This document shows, piece by piece, positions 34,950 to 43,066 of a stretch of 64,000 nt of DNA (position 1 is the first letter of the stretch; every line of letters begins with the position of its first letter). Origin of the DNA: Nonomuraea jiangxiensis (GTDB lineage Bacteria; Actinomycetota; Actinomycetes; Streptosporangiales; Streptosporangiaceae); contig NZ_FNDJ01000004.1 in the NCBI RefSeq assembly GCF_900099965.1, positions 372,001 through 436,000 on the forward strand, read 5' to 3'. Both the position numbers and the translations under genes were made by a program. The notes under the pieces were generated by a model. It was given only the letters and a program-made list of their open reading frames with translations. It was not told the origin of the DNA and did not search any database.

Positions 34950-34961
34950 GCCCGGCTCACC
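34945..34961. terminator. Hairpin containing both convergent stop codons
   Basis: GGTGAGC (34945-34951) and GCTCACC (34955-34961) form a perfect seven-bp stem with a CCG loop. The eboF TGA (34947-34949) lies in one arm and the GNAT stop (34957-34959) in the other, so it can end both transcripts. Confidence 0.65.
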
Positions 34962-35484
34962 GCAGCTCGGAGGAGAGCATGCCCATCATGAGGTAGTCGT
35001 ACCGCTTGCCGCGGGTACGGAACGCCTCCCTGCGCCTGCCCTCCTCCACGAAACCGACCTTCCGGTACGCCTGGACGGCCGCCGTGTTGTCCGCCACCAC
35101 CCACAGCATCACGCGGTGCAGTCCCATCTCCTCGAAGGCGTACCGGCAGATCACCCGGAGCGCGTCGCTCCCGTAGCCACCGCCCCAATGGTCGCGGTCG
35201 CCGATGGCGATGCTCTGCAGGATGGCCTCTCCCTGCGGGAAGTCGGTGTCGCCCAGGGCGACATATCCGATGAAGCGCCGGCTGTCGAGCGTCTCGATGC
35301 CCAGCACCATCTGCTCGAAGGTGTTGCGCGGCCGGTTCTGGCCCTTCTCCAGGTTCTGTGCCAGCGAGATCGGCGGTTCGCTGTTCATCCACCGGCCGAC
35401 CTCCGGGTCGTGATACCAGCGCCACATCGCCTCGCTGTCGGCCGGCTCAAGGGCCCGCAGGCGAACACGTTTCCCGGTCAACAT
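34957..35484 (-). CDS. GNAT-family N-acetyltransferase (RimJ/RimL type)
   Basis: A 175-residue acetyltransferase. It begins LTGKRVRLRALEPADSEAMW and has the acetyl-CoA-binding region IAIGDRDHWGGGYGSDALRV followed by LHRVMLWVVADNTAAVQAYR and VGFVEEGRRREAF, typical of the RimJ/RimL branch that acetylates amino groups of proteins or small molecules. ATG 35484 has GAGGAG eight bases upstream; the open frame begins earlier at 35526. Substrate unknown. Confidence 0.88.
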   Translation of the reverse strand: MLTGKRVRLRALEPADSEAMWRWYHDPEVGRWMNSEPPISLAQNLEKGQNRPRNTFEQMVLGIETLDSRRFIGYVALGDTDFPQGEAILQSIAIGDRDHWGGGYGSDALRVICRYAFEEMGLHRVMLWVVADNTAAVQAYRKVGFVEEGRRREAFRTRGKRYDYLMMGMLSSELR

Positions 35485-35601
35485 GGGACGATCTCCTCGT
35501 TCGTCAAGCGCGCCCACGACTATCAAGGCGCCTGGTCCTGACGCAACGGAGTTTCCGCCGCCACCCGGGGCCCGCTGCTCCTCAAGGGGTCCGGGCCGTC
35601 G

Positions 35602-36575
35602 TTATGCCGAGGCTCCCGTCAGGTCCCGGCCCTGGGCCTGCGCGGGGGGACGGGTGCCGAGGAGGGCCGCGATGGTCGGGGCGACGTCGATCAGCCGGGG
35701 CCGGCGCGGGCGGATGCCGGGCCGGATCCCCGCGCCGGACAGCAGCATCTCGCGCGAGCTGCCGTGCGACCCGCGCCACTGCCCGGCCGGCGGAGCGCCG
35801 CCTTGATCCGGGCCCGGGCGCGCGGCTCGGCCGCCGCGCCGCGCAGCGTGATGTCGCCCACCCGCACCGCGTCGGGCACGATGATCACCTCGACGCCGGC
35901 GGCCGGGGAGCCGCCCCCGGGGACGACCTGGACGGTGTGGCCGAGGGCCTCGACGGCGCCGACGACCTGCGGGAGGCAGCCGCGGTTCCAGGCCGTCATG
36001 CCGTGGTCACCCGTCAGCAGGAAGGCCGTGTCCCGATGGATCCCGAGGTCCTTCGTGGCCTGGACCAGCCTGCCGAGCCGGCGGTCGTGCTCGGCGAGCA
36101 GCGCGGCGATGTTCGGGCTGGCGGGTCCCTCGTAGTGGCCCAGGCCGTCAAGGTCGGAGCTGTAGACGGCGAGCAGGTCGGGGATCTTCGGGACGGTCAC
36201 CTGCTGCCCGCCCGAGTCCACCGGGCGCAGGTTGAGGATGTCGATCGCCACGTCCACCCGCTGCCCGAACCCGCCGCCCGGCTGCACGTACAGGTGCTCG
36301 GGGTCGCCGTAGCGCACGCCGTGGTCCTGGATCATGTACCACTGCACCGAGGCCACGGTACGGCCCTCGGCCGCCAGCGTCTCGGCTATGGTCTCGGCCG
36401 CCAGGAACCGGCTCTGCCCCCGGGCCCGGCCGCTCACCGGGTCGAACACGTACGCGACGTTGCCGTGCACCTCGGGATAGGCGCCCGTGCTCATGGAGGC
36501 CCGGCAGGGGTTGGAGACCGTGTGGAAGGTCGCCTCCGCCACGGTGAGGACGCCCCGTTCGGGCCGGAGTCACCG
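35602..36575 (-). pseudogene. Broken phosphodiesterase (nucleotide pyrophosphatase / alkaline phosphatase superfamily)
   Basis: The main frame reads RPERGVLTVAEATFHTVSNP, then RASMSTGAYPEVHGN, YSSDLDGLGHYEG and LLTGDHGM, all parts of the phosphodiesterase core. A TGA stands in frame just upstream and the expected N-terminal segment with the first metal Asp is missing. Near 35780-35795 the frame is lost: the main frame runs on as Arg/Ala-rich noise, while the neighbouring frame continues correctly with WRGSHGSSREMLLSGAG and LIDVAPTIAALLG to a TAA at 35602. So it is both truncated and frameshifted. A GTG at 36542 may still allow a fragment to be made. Confidence 0.75.
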
Positions 36576-36757
36576 TAGAGGGCGGCAAGTGACGATCACA
36601 CCGGCGCCCCGAAGCCCTCAGGGGTCCGGGCTGCCGGCACCGTCATGTCGGCCAGGGTTCGCATGGTCGTCAGGTGCGGTTGGCGAGCTTGATCCGCTTC
36701 CGGGACACGATCAAGGTACGTACGGGTCGTCCGGCGGGCACACGCGGAGGCGGGAAG

Positions 36758-37561
36758 ATGCGTTTGACCGTGCTGGGATGCAGGGCGGGGATGCCCTCGG
36801 GCGGGGTGGCCAGCTCCGGCTACCTGGTCACCACCGGCGTCACCCGGCTCCTGCTCGACTGCGGGCCGGGGATCACCACCGCCCTCGGCGGCGTCGTCCG
36901 GCCGGGGAGCCTGAGCGGCATCGTCATCAGCCACCTGCACCTGGACCACTGCTACGACCTGCTGCCGCTGGGCCGCAGGATCCTGTCCGACCAGCTGGCC
37001 GGCTCTCTCGCCGCGCCCGACGCCGGCGCGCTGGGCCCGGCGATCCCGCTCTACGTGCCCGTCGGCGGCCGGGACCTGCTCCGCGGGCTGGCGGGGCTGT
37101 TCCCCCTGTCGACCGTCCCGATCCTGGACCGCGTCTTCGAGCTCGCCCTCGACGTGCGGGAATACCGCCCGGATGACGTGCTGGAGATCGGTGACTGCCA
37201 CGTCGGCATGCATGCCCTGCGCCACGCGCAGCCCAACTGCGGCTCCCGGGTCCGGGGGCCCGCCGCGACCCTGGCCTACACCGGTGACACCGGGGTCACC
37301 GACGCCCTGCACGAGCTGGCCAAGGACGTCGACCTGCTGCTGGCCGAGGCCACCCTGGACGAGACCGACGGCTCGCGGCACGGCCATCTCAGCGCCGCCG
37401 ACGCCGCGCGCGCCGCGCAGGCGGCGGGGGCCGCCCAGCTCATGATCACCCACTTTCCCGACGGGGACGCCGTCCGTGACGCCCGCAGGGCCGAGGCCGA
37501 GCTGCACTTCGACGGTCCCGTCCACGTCGCCGCCCCGGGCCTGTCACACGACCTCCCCTGA
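36758..37561 (+). CDS. MBL-fold metal-dependent hydrolase (RNase Z-like)
   Basis: A 267-residue metallo-beta-lactamase-fold protein. It starts RLTVLGCRAGMPSGG, has the HxHxDH metal motif in ISHLHLDHCYD, the bridging Asp in LAYTGDTGVTD, HGHLSAADAA and a last His in MITHFPDGD. This order matches the RNase Z / AHL-lactonase-like branch. ATG 36758 has CGGAGG eight bases upstream; an earlier in-frame start at 36674 lacks homology. The substrate is not evident. Its 3' end seems to have given rise to the tandem repeats that follow. Confidence 0.85.
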   Translation: MRLTVLGCRAGMPSGGVASSGYLVTTGVTRLLLDCGPGITTALGGVVRPGSLSGIVISHLHLDHCYDLLPLGRRILSDQLAGSLAAPDAGALGPAIPLYVPVGGRDLLRGLAGLFPLSTVPILDRVFELALDVREYRPDDVLEIGDCHVGMHALRHAQPNCGSRVRGPAATLAYTGDTGVTDALHELAKDVDLLLAEATLDETDGSRHGHLSAADAARAAQAAGAAQLMITHFPDGDAVRDARRAEAELHFDGPVHVAAPGLSHDLP

Positions 37562-37652
37562 GAAAGGCGCGGCGCACCACCTCGCCTCAGAGGGCCCTGC
37601 GCACGATTTCGCCTGAGAGGGCCCTGCGCACGACCTCGCCTGAGAGGAGCCC
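37543..37652. repeat. 27-bp tandem repeat, three full copies plus a partial one
   Basis: Units at 37572-37598, 37599-37625 and 37626-37652 share the pattern GCGCACGAYYTCGCCTGAGA followed by GGGCCCT or a variant. The end of the MBL gene (37543-37563, CACGACCTCCCCTGAGA) looks like the first, diverged copy, so the array probably arose by slippage from that gene's stop-codon region. It fills the gap to the convergent glycosyltransferase gene. Confidence 0.75.
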
Positions 37653-37657
37653 GGCGA

Positions 37658-38797
37658 TCAGGGCCGCTTCCACCCGAGCCCGGCTTTGGGGGCGGCGGGT
37701 TGCATCTCGGGATCCGTGGCGCCGGCGGTCGTGTAGTGCTGGACCAGCTCGTCGCAGACCGCCGTCCAGGTGCGGCCCGCGACGGACGCCCTGGCCTGCT
37801 CTGCCATCCGGCGGCGGAGCGCCGGGTCCGCGGCGAGTTCGGCGACCGCGGCGCGCAGCCGCGCGGGATCGTCCGGCGGGTAGAGCAGGCCGTTGACCCC
37901 CGGAGTGATCAGGTCGAGCGGCCCGCCGGCGGCCGGGGCCACCACGGGGACGCCGCAGGCGAGCGCCTCCTGTACGGCCTGGCAGAAGGTCTCGTTGCTG
38001 CCCGTGTGGACGAACACGTCGAACGAGGCCAGCAGGCGGGTCAGCTCCTGCCCGGTACGCAGGCCGTGGAAGCGCGCGTTCGGCAGCAGCCGCCGCAGGC
38101 GCTCGCCCTCCGGTCCCGTACCGATGATGGACAGCCGCGTGCCGGGCAGGTCGGCGACGGCGGCGAGCAGGTGGGGGCGTTTCTCGGTGGCGAGCCTGCC
38201 CACGTAGCCCACGGTGATCGGGCCGTCGGGCGGGCCGGCGGCACGGTGCCGGGGATGGAACAGGTCGAGGTCGACGCCGCGCCGCCACAGCGCCAGCCGG
38301 GGGATGCCGTGCGCGGCCAGCTCGCGCAGAGTGGCGGTGGAGGGCACCAGGGTGAGCGTGGTCTGACGGTGGATGCGCTTGAGCCAGGACCAGACGGCCG
38401 GGCTCGCGCCGGGCAGGCCGTACCGGCGGGCGTACCCGGCGAGATCGGTCTGGAACACCCCGACCGAGGGCACGCCGAGCCGCCGCGCGGCGACCGCTCC
38501 CGCCGCGCCCAGGAGCACGGGGGAGGCCAGGTGGACGACGTCGGGCTTGAAGTCGCGCAGCATCCGCGTGAGGCGCGCGGCGAAGGGCAGGCCGACGTTG
38601 ACGGATCGGTAGAAGGGCAGGGCGAGGCTCCGGACCGCGTGGACGGTGAAGCCGGCGTAGGAGGCGGGCGCGGGTTCTGGGGCGAAGACGATGGCCTGGT
38701 GGCCCGTCGCGGCCAGATGGTCAAGGACGCGGCAGACGGAGTTGGTGACCCCGTTCACCTGTGGCAGGAACGATTCGGTCACTATGGCGACCCTCAT
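37658..38797 (-). CDS. Glycosyltransferase family 4 protein (mannosyltransferase type)
   Basis: A 379-residue retaining GT-B enzyme. It begins RVAIVTESFLPQVNGVTNSV and has YPGA-like acceptor elements, VGYVGRLATEKRPHLLAAVA, and the nucleotide-sugar motif THTGSNETFCQAVQEAL-type E-x7-E region (GSNETFCQAVQEALACGVPV). It resembles actinobacterial GDP-mannose-dependent enzymes that glycosylate lipids. ATG 38797 is chosen by homology; the gene then overlaps the SGNH gene by 77 bp on the same strand. Third gene of the operon. Confidence 0.85.
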   Translation of the reverse strand: MRVAIVTESFLPQVNGVTNSVCRVLDHLAATGHQAIVFAPEPAPASYAGFTVHAVRSLALPFYRSVNVGLPFAARLTRMLRDFKPDVVHLASPVLLGAAGAVAARRLGVPSVGVFQTDLAGYARRYGLPGASPAVWSWLKRIHRQTTLTLVPSTATLRELAAHGIPRLALWRRGVDLDLFHPRHRAAGPPDGPITVGYVGRLATEKRPHLLAAVADLPGTRLSIIGTGPEGERLRRLLPNARFHGLRTGQELTRLLASFDVFVHTGSNETFCQAVQEALACGVPVVAPAAGGPLDLITPGVNGLLYPPDDPARLRAAVAELAADPALRRRMAEQARASVAGRTWTAVCDELVQHYTTAGATDPEMQPAAPKAGLGWKRP

Positions 38798-39632
38798 ATG
38801 GCGATTCATCCCATCCGTTCGCGACGGTTGGCTGCCCGGCAGGGTTCCGCCAGGCGAATTCCTGGTCAACGCGCTGGTCAGGCCGCGGACGCCAGAGCTC
38901 CTTGGCGACGAGCACCGCGAACGTGGGCAGGAAGTCGAAGCAACGCCGGGTCAGCCAGCCGGTGGCCGCGGCGATCCCCAGTGGGATGCTCTTCCAGGGA
39001 GTGGGCTCGGGCAGGACCGCCTCCAGATCGGGGAGTCGCCCGGGCAGCCCGTGGGTGTCCAGCCGGGCGGCGGCGAGCCGGGCGAGCATCCGGTGGCCGC
39101 GTTCGTTGGGGTGGAGCCGGTCCATGCTCCACAGGCGCGCGTCGTACAGCGCCGGGTTCCCGGCGAGATCGAGGTGCACGGTGTGGTGCCGCTCGGCGAG
39201 GGCGGTCACGATGTCGTTGATCAGCCGGACGCGCCGGGCCAGCGGGCGGCGGAACGCGTCCGGGACACGCAGCAGCAGGCCGGGGTCGGGCAGAGTGGTG
39301 GTCACCACGAGGCTGCCGGCACGGCCCAGCTCGGTCACCACCTGTTCCAGATCGCGGGCGATGCCCGGCGGATCGAACCGGCCGCGCAGGGTGTCGTTCA
39401 CGCCGACCAGGAGCGTGGTGACCGCCGGGCGCAGGTCCAGGGCCTGGGGGAGCTGCTCGCGGGCCACGTCCACGGAGCGGGCGCCGCAGGTGGCGAGGTT
39501 GCTCAGCTCGACCCGTCCGTACGCGCCCAGCGCGCCGGCCAGCAGCCCGGTCCAGCCCCGACCGGGCACGGGATCGCCGATGCCGGCCGTCACCGAGTCG
39601 CCGAGGGCGGCGAGCCGCAGGGGGGCCGTCAT
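38721..39632 (-). CDS. SGNH/GDSL-family esterase
   Basis: A 303-residue cytosolic SGNH hydrolase with all four blocks: LAALGDSVTAGIG (nucleophile Ser), SNLATCGARS (Gly), LLVGVNDTLRG (Asn) and MDRLHPNERGHRM (Asp and His). These enzymes remove acyl groups. The last about 45 residues are a charged tail with no homology; they run into the next gene by 77 bp. ATG 39632 overlaps the upstream glycosyltransferase stop (ATGA). Lying between two glycosyltransferases, it may act on a glycolipid or lipid-linked intermediate. Confidence 0.85.
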   Translation of the reverse strand: MTAPLRLAALGDSVTAGIGDPVPGRGWTGLLAGALGAYGRVELSNLATCGARSVDVAREQLPQALDLRPAVTTLLVGVNDTLRGRFDPPGIARDLEQVVTELGRAGSLVVTTTLPDPGLLLRVPDAFRRPLARRVRLINDIVTALAERHHTVHLDLAGNPALYDARLWSMDRLHPNERGHRMLARLAAARLDTHGLPGRLPDLEAVLPEPTPWKSIPLGIAAATGWLTRRCFDFLPTFAVLVAKELWRPRPDQRVDQEFAWRNPAGQPTVANGWDESPYEGRHSDRIVPATGERGHQLRLPRP

Positions 39633-40738
39633 CGCCGCCTCGCCGGCAGATCGGTCAGCGCGTGGGCCCGCAGGAAGCCCTTGACGGCGGCCGGCCACGT
39701 GTAGCGCTCGGCGCGTTCCCGGGCCGCCGCGCTGAATCGCGGGTGGAGCAGGGTCTGGATCGCGTCGGCGTAGGCCGCCGGGTGGTCGTCCACCGCCGCC
39801 CCGGCCGGGCCGACGACCTCGGGCAAGGCGCTGTCGCGGCTGACCACCACCGGCGTGCCGCTGGCCAGCGCTTCGAGCGCGGCCAGCCCGAACGTCTCGA
39901 CCGGGCCGGGCGCGAGCGCCACGTCGGCGGTCGCGAGCAGCCGGGCCAGCCGCTCCCGGTCGGCGACGTGGCCCAGGAACCGGACCGGCAACCCGGCCGC
40001 CCGGGTCCGCAGCGCTCCCAGCAGCGGCCCGTCCCCGGCCACGGCCAGCACCGCGGATGAGCCCCTGCGCCGCAGCTCGGCCAGCGCCCGGATCGAACGG
40101 TCCGGGCGTTTCTCCGGCGACAGGCGGCCGCAGTGCACCAGCAGGGGCTGGTCCGGGCGGGCCAGCTCGGCGCGCATCCGGGCGTCGAAGTGGCCGGGGG
40201 TGAAGGCGTCGAGGTCCACCCCCAGCGGCACGCGGACGAGGTTCGGCGCGCCGAGCCGCTCGAACTCGGCCGCCGCCCAGGCGGTGGTGCAGATCACCGT
40301 GTCGTAATCCTCGGCGCTGGCGTGGTTGAGCCGGTCCGCGAGGCGGCGGGCGGGCAGGTGGGACAGGCGCAGCAGGCCCGCCAGGCTCTCGTGGGACACC
40401 ATCGCCGACCGCACGCCGGCGGCCCTGGCCCAGGAGCCGGTCCAGCGCAGCGTGGTCCGGTCCGAGACCTCCAGCCGGTCGGGTTCGAGGTCGTCGAGCA
40501 GCCGCCGGAGCCGCCGCCTGGCCGTGATGACGCGGTATCCGCCCATTCCGGGGACCATCGGACCGGGGACGGTGATGCGCCGGCCGGCACGGGTCTGCTC
40601 GTCGCGAGCGGCCGCGCCGGGCACGATCAGCACCGGTTCGTGGCCGGCGGCGAGGTATCCGGCACCGAGCTCGTCGAGCGAGGTACGCAGCCCCCCGGAG
40701 ACCGGGGTGACGAAGTTTGCAAGCCGAACTATTCGCAC
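39629..40738 (-). CDS. Glycosyltransferase family 1/4 protein
   Basis: A 369-residue GT-B glycosyltransferase and first gene of the GT / esterase / GT operon. N-terminal RIVRLANFVTPVSGGLRTSL, middle LVRVPLGVDLDAFTPG and LLVHCGRLSPEKRPDRSIRA, and the E-x7-E block VETFGLAALEALASGTPVVV are all typical of family 4. GTG 40738 is preferred by homology; GTG 40765 is in frame and gives nine extra residues. Neither has a strong ribosome-binding site. The donor sugar is unknown. Confidence 0.82.
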   Translation of the reverse strand: MRIVRLANFVTPVSGGLRTSLDELGAGYLAAGHEPVLIVPGAAARDEQTRAGRRITVPGPMVPGMGGYRVITARRRLRRLLDDLEPDRLEVSDRTTLRWTGSWARAAGVRSAMVSHESLAGLLRLSHLPARRLADRLNHASAEDYDTVICTTAWAAAEFERLGAPNLVRVPLGVDLDAFTPGHFDARMRAELARPDQPLLVHCGRLSPEKRPDRSIRALAELRRRGSSAVLAVAGDGPLLGALRTRAAGLPVRFLGHVADRERLARLLATADVALAPGPVETFGLAALEALASGTPVVVSRDSALPEVVGPAGAAVDDHPAAYADAIQTLLHPRFSAAARERAERYTWPAAVKGFLRAHALTDLPARRR

Positions 40739-40851
40739 ATTCAGTGGGATTGCCGCATAGTCCACACAATTGGGTAACGGCGTATGACGGGCAACATAAG
40801 GGTGCTCGACAGGTCAGGCACTCCGGACCTGCCCCTGCCGGCCGGTGGTCA

Positions 40852-41820
40852 TCAGGCGGAAATGTCGCCGACCGTCAGGACCACATTGCCGATCTTCTGC
40901 TCGGTCTCGACGTACCGGGTGGCCTCGGCCACCTCGTCCAGCCGGTAGCGCCGGTCGATGACCGCGCGGTACTCGCCCGCCTCGATGAGCCGCTTGAGGA
41001 GCAGGACGTCCTGCCGGTCGTAGCGGGGAGGAACGGGGAAGATCACCTTCCGGTCCCCGAACCGCGCCGTCCACCTGGCCAGCAGCACGTTGCGCAGGCC
41101 GTCGGTGGCCAGGTAGGCGCCGCCGGGGTTGAGCGAGGCCCGGCAACGGCGGAAGGAGTGCTTGCCCACCGCGTCGAAGATGACGTCGTACCGGCGGCCG
41201 TTCGCGGTGAAGTCCTCCCGGGTGCGGTCGATGACCACGTCGGCGCCGAGCGAGCCGACCAGGTCGACGGCCGCGGTGGCGCAGACCGCGGTGACCTCGG
41301 CCCCGAAGTGCCGGGCCAGCTGGACGGCCGCGGTCCCGACGGAACCCGAGGCGCCATAGACGAGGATCGACTGCCCCTTGCGCGGGTTGACCGGTTTGAG
41401 GGCGATCAGGGCCTGTGTCGCCCCGTCGCAGATCGCCGCCGCCTCCGCGTAGCCCAGGCCGTCCGGCATGCGTGCCATCGGCGCGCTCTCCGGCACGCGG
41501 ACGAACTCGGCATGCGCGCCGAACCGCCACGGGTTGACGCCGAAGACCCGATCCCCGGCCTGGTATTCGCCGGCCCCCGGCCCCGCCGCCACGACCTCGC
41601 CGGCGAACTCCACCCCGAGGACCGGCCGCTTGGGCCGGCGCAGCCCGGTGACGAAGCGGCCCACGAACGGCTTGCCGCTCCGTAAGGCGCAGTCGGTCCT
41701 GCTGAGCGTCGTGGCCATGACGGCGACGAGCACCTCGCCGGCCTCGGGGACGGGTCGCGGCACCTCCGCCAGCCGCAGGACGTCGGGCGGCCCGTACCGG
41801 TCGTGGACCACGGCTCTCAT
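40852..41820 (-). CDS. NAD(P)-dependent alcohol dehydrogenase (quinone-reductase-like MDR)
   Basis: A 322-residue medium-chain dehydrogenase of the quinone-oxidoreductase branch. It starts RAVVHDRYGPPDVLRLAEVP, has VLGVEFAGEVVAAGPGA and the cofactor motif ILVYGASGSVGTAAVQLARH, then FDAVGKHSFRRCRASL. The structural and catalytic zinc Cys clusters of true alcohol dehydrogenases are absent. ATG 41820 has GAGAGGAAA about seven bases upstream. It stands alone between the glycosyltransferase operon and the GntR operon. Confidence 0.85.
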   Translation of the reverse strand: MRAVVHDRYGPPDVLRLAEVPRPVPEAGEVLVAVMATTLSRTDCALRSGKPFVGRFVTGLRRPKRPVLGVEFAGEVVAAGPGAGEYQAGDRVFGVNPWRFGAHAEFVRVPESAPMARMPDGLGYAEAAAICDGATQALIALKPVNPRKGQSILVYGASGSVGTAAVQLARHFGAEVTAVCATAAVDLVGSLGADVVIDRTREDFTANGRRYDVIFDAVGKHSFRRCRASLNPGGAYLATDGLRNVLLARWTARFGDRKVIFPVPPRYDRQDVLLLKRLIEAGEYRAVIDRRYRLDEVAEATRYVETEQKIGNVVLTVGDISA

Positions 41821-42035
41821 CGCGGGTTTCCTCTCGACGCCGCTTTCCGGAACGCCTCCTGACGAGAACCTACTCTGCCCGGCCCGGCCCGCCCAGGGCC
41901 TGTCTAGCGGCTCGGCCCGATGCCTGCCGCGGGTTCCAGGGGTGGCAGATCTTGCCCCCGGCGGCACGTATCGGCTGCTCGGAGCCGGGGTGAGCGCCTC
42001 GTGAGGTGGCGCAATTCTTCCGTTATCCCCATTTG

Positions 42036-42052
42036 CCTACCAACTTGCTAGG
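42036..42052. promoter_or_regulatory. 17-bp operator-like palindrome upstream of the GntR operon
   Basis: CCTACCAACTTGCTAGG has eight-base arms CCTAcCAA and TTGcTAGG around a central C with one mismatch. It lies in an AT-richer island and ends 32 bp before the GTG of the GntR gene, a usual place for an autoregulatory GntR site. Confidence 0.6.
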
Positions 42053-42084
42053 TTAATGGCGTTGGCGCAGGTCAGGAGGCGGAA

Positions 42085-42831
42085 GTGGGACACATGGCAG
42101 CCGCGCGGCGGAGAGCCGACCGCGCCCGGCAGGTGGCCGACCTGCTCAGGCGGCAGATCGTGCACCGGCACTTCGCACGCGGGCCGTTGCCGCCCGAGGC
42201 GGCGCTGGCACACGAGTTCGGCGCCTCGCGCAACACCGTACGAGAGGCGCTGCGCCTGCTGCGCGAGGAAGGGCTGGTGGAGCGGTGCCCGGGCGTGGGC
42301 ACGACGGTGGCGGCGGAGAAGTATCCGCACGGGCTGCACCGGCTGCTCGGCCTCGCCGAGACCCTGCACGAGCACGGCGAGGTCACCAACCAGGTCAGGA
42401 CCATGACCCTGATCGAGCCGCCGGCCGCCGTCAGCCACCGGCTCGGGCTCGCCCCCGGCGAGCCGGTCGTCTACCTCGAACGGCTGCGCCGCCTCAACGG
42501 GCTGCCGCTCTCGCTGGACCTGACGTACCTGGTGCGCGACGTCGGCGAGCCGCTGTTCGACGCCGACCTGGAGCACAACGACATCTTCGTGCTCCTGGAG
42601 AGGATCGCCGGCCAGCCGCTCGGCGTCGCCGAGCTCACGCTGGAGGCGGTCAACGCCGACCCGCACACCGCCGCCGTGCTCGACGCGCCGCGCGCCGCCG
42701 CGCTGCTCATGGTCGAGCGGCTCGCCCACCTGGCCGACGGCCGGCCCGTCGACCTGGAGTTCATCCGCTTCAGGGGCGACCGGCTGACCATGCGCGGCCA
42801 CCTGAGCCGCATCGCGGAGGAGGACCGATGA
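42085..42831 (+). CDS. GntR-family regulator (HutC/UTRA type)
   Basis: A 248-residue regulator. The N-terminal wHTH (VADLLRRQIVHRHFARGPLP, then EFGASRNTVREALRLLREEG) is followed by a UTRA ligand domain (VYLERLRRLNGLPLSLDLTY, VELEFIRFR-like end). The UTRA domain binds a small molecule, probably linked to the imported substrate. GTG 42085 has AGGAGG six bases upstream. First gene of the ABC/redox operon; its stop overlaps the ferredoxin start (ATGA), so regulator and operon are translated together. Confidence 0.87.
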   Translation: MGHMAAARRRADRARQVADLLRRQIVHRHFARGPLPPEAALAHEFGASRNTVREALRLLREEGLVERCPGVGTTVAAEKYPHGLHRLLGLAETLHEHGEVTNQVRTMTLIEPPAAVSHRLGLAPGEPVVYLERLRRLNGLPLSLDLTYLVRDVGEPLFDADLEHNDIFVLLERIAGQPLGVAELTLEAVNADPHTAAVLDAPRAAALLMVERLAHLADGRPVDLEFIRFRGDRLTMRGHLSRIAEEDR

Positions 42832-43055
42832 CCCTGATCAACCAGCGGGTGGAGGTGCCCGTGACCATCGACGAGGCGCTGTGCATCGACGGGTGCACGC
42901 TCTGCGTCGAGGCCTGCCCGCTCGACTCCCTGGCCATCCACGAGGAGACCGGCAAGGCGTACATGTACGTGGACGAGTGCTGGTACTGCGGCCCCTGCGC
43001 GGCCAGGTGCCCCGTGGACGCGGTCACCATCAACATCCCCTACCTGCTGCGGTGA
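42828..43055 (+). CDS. 2[4Fe-4S] ferredoxin-type protein (AprB-like)
   Basis: A 75-residue iron-sulfur protein with two cluster motifs: CIDGCTLCVEACP and CWYCGPCAARCP, each able to bind one [4Fe-4S]. The stretch VDECWYCGPCAARCPVDAVT resembles the beta subunit of adenylylsulfate reductase (AprB), which passes electrons to the flavin subunit. The matching AprA-like flavoprotein is the last gene of the same operon (45975-48656), so this is the likely electron carrier for it. Confidence 0.87.
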   Translation: MTLINQRVEVPVTIDEALCIDGCTLCVEACPLDSLAIHEETGKAYMYVDECWYCGPCAARCPVDAVTINIPYLLR

Positions 43056-43066
43056 GGGTGACGGCC

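Noticed and set aside
37543..37652. Possible CRISPR or attachment-site array
   Set aside because: Contiguous units with no spacers, no integrase or cas gene; better explained as slippage from the upstream stop region.
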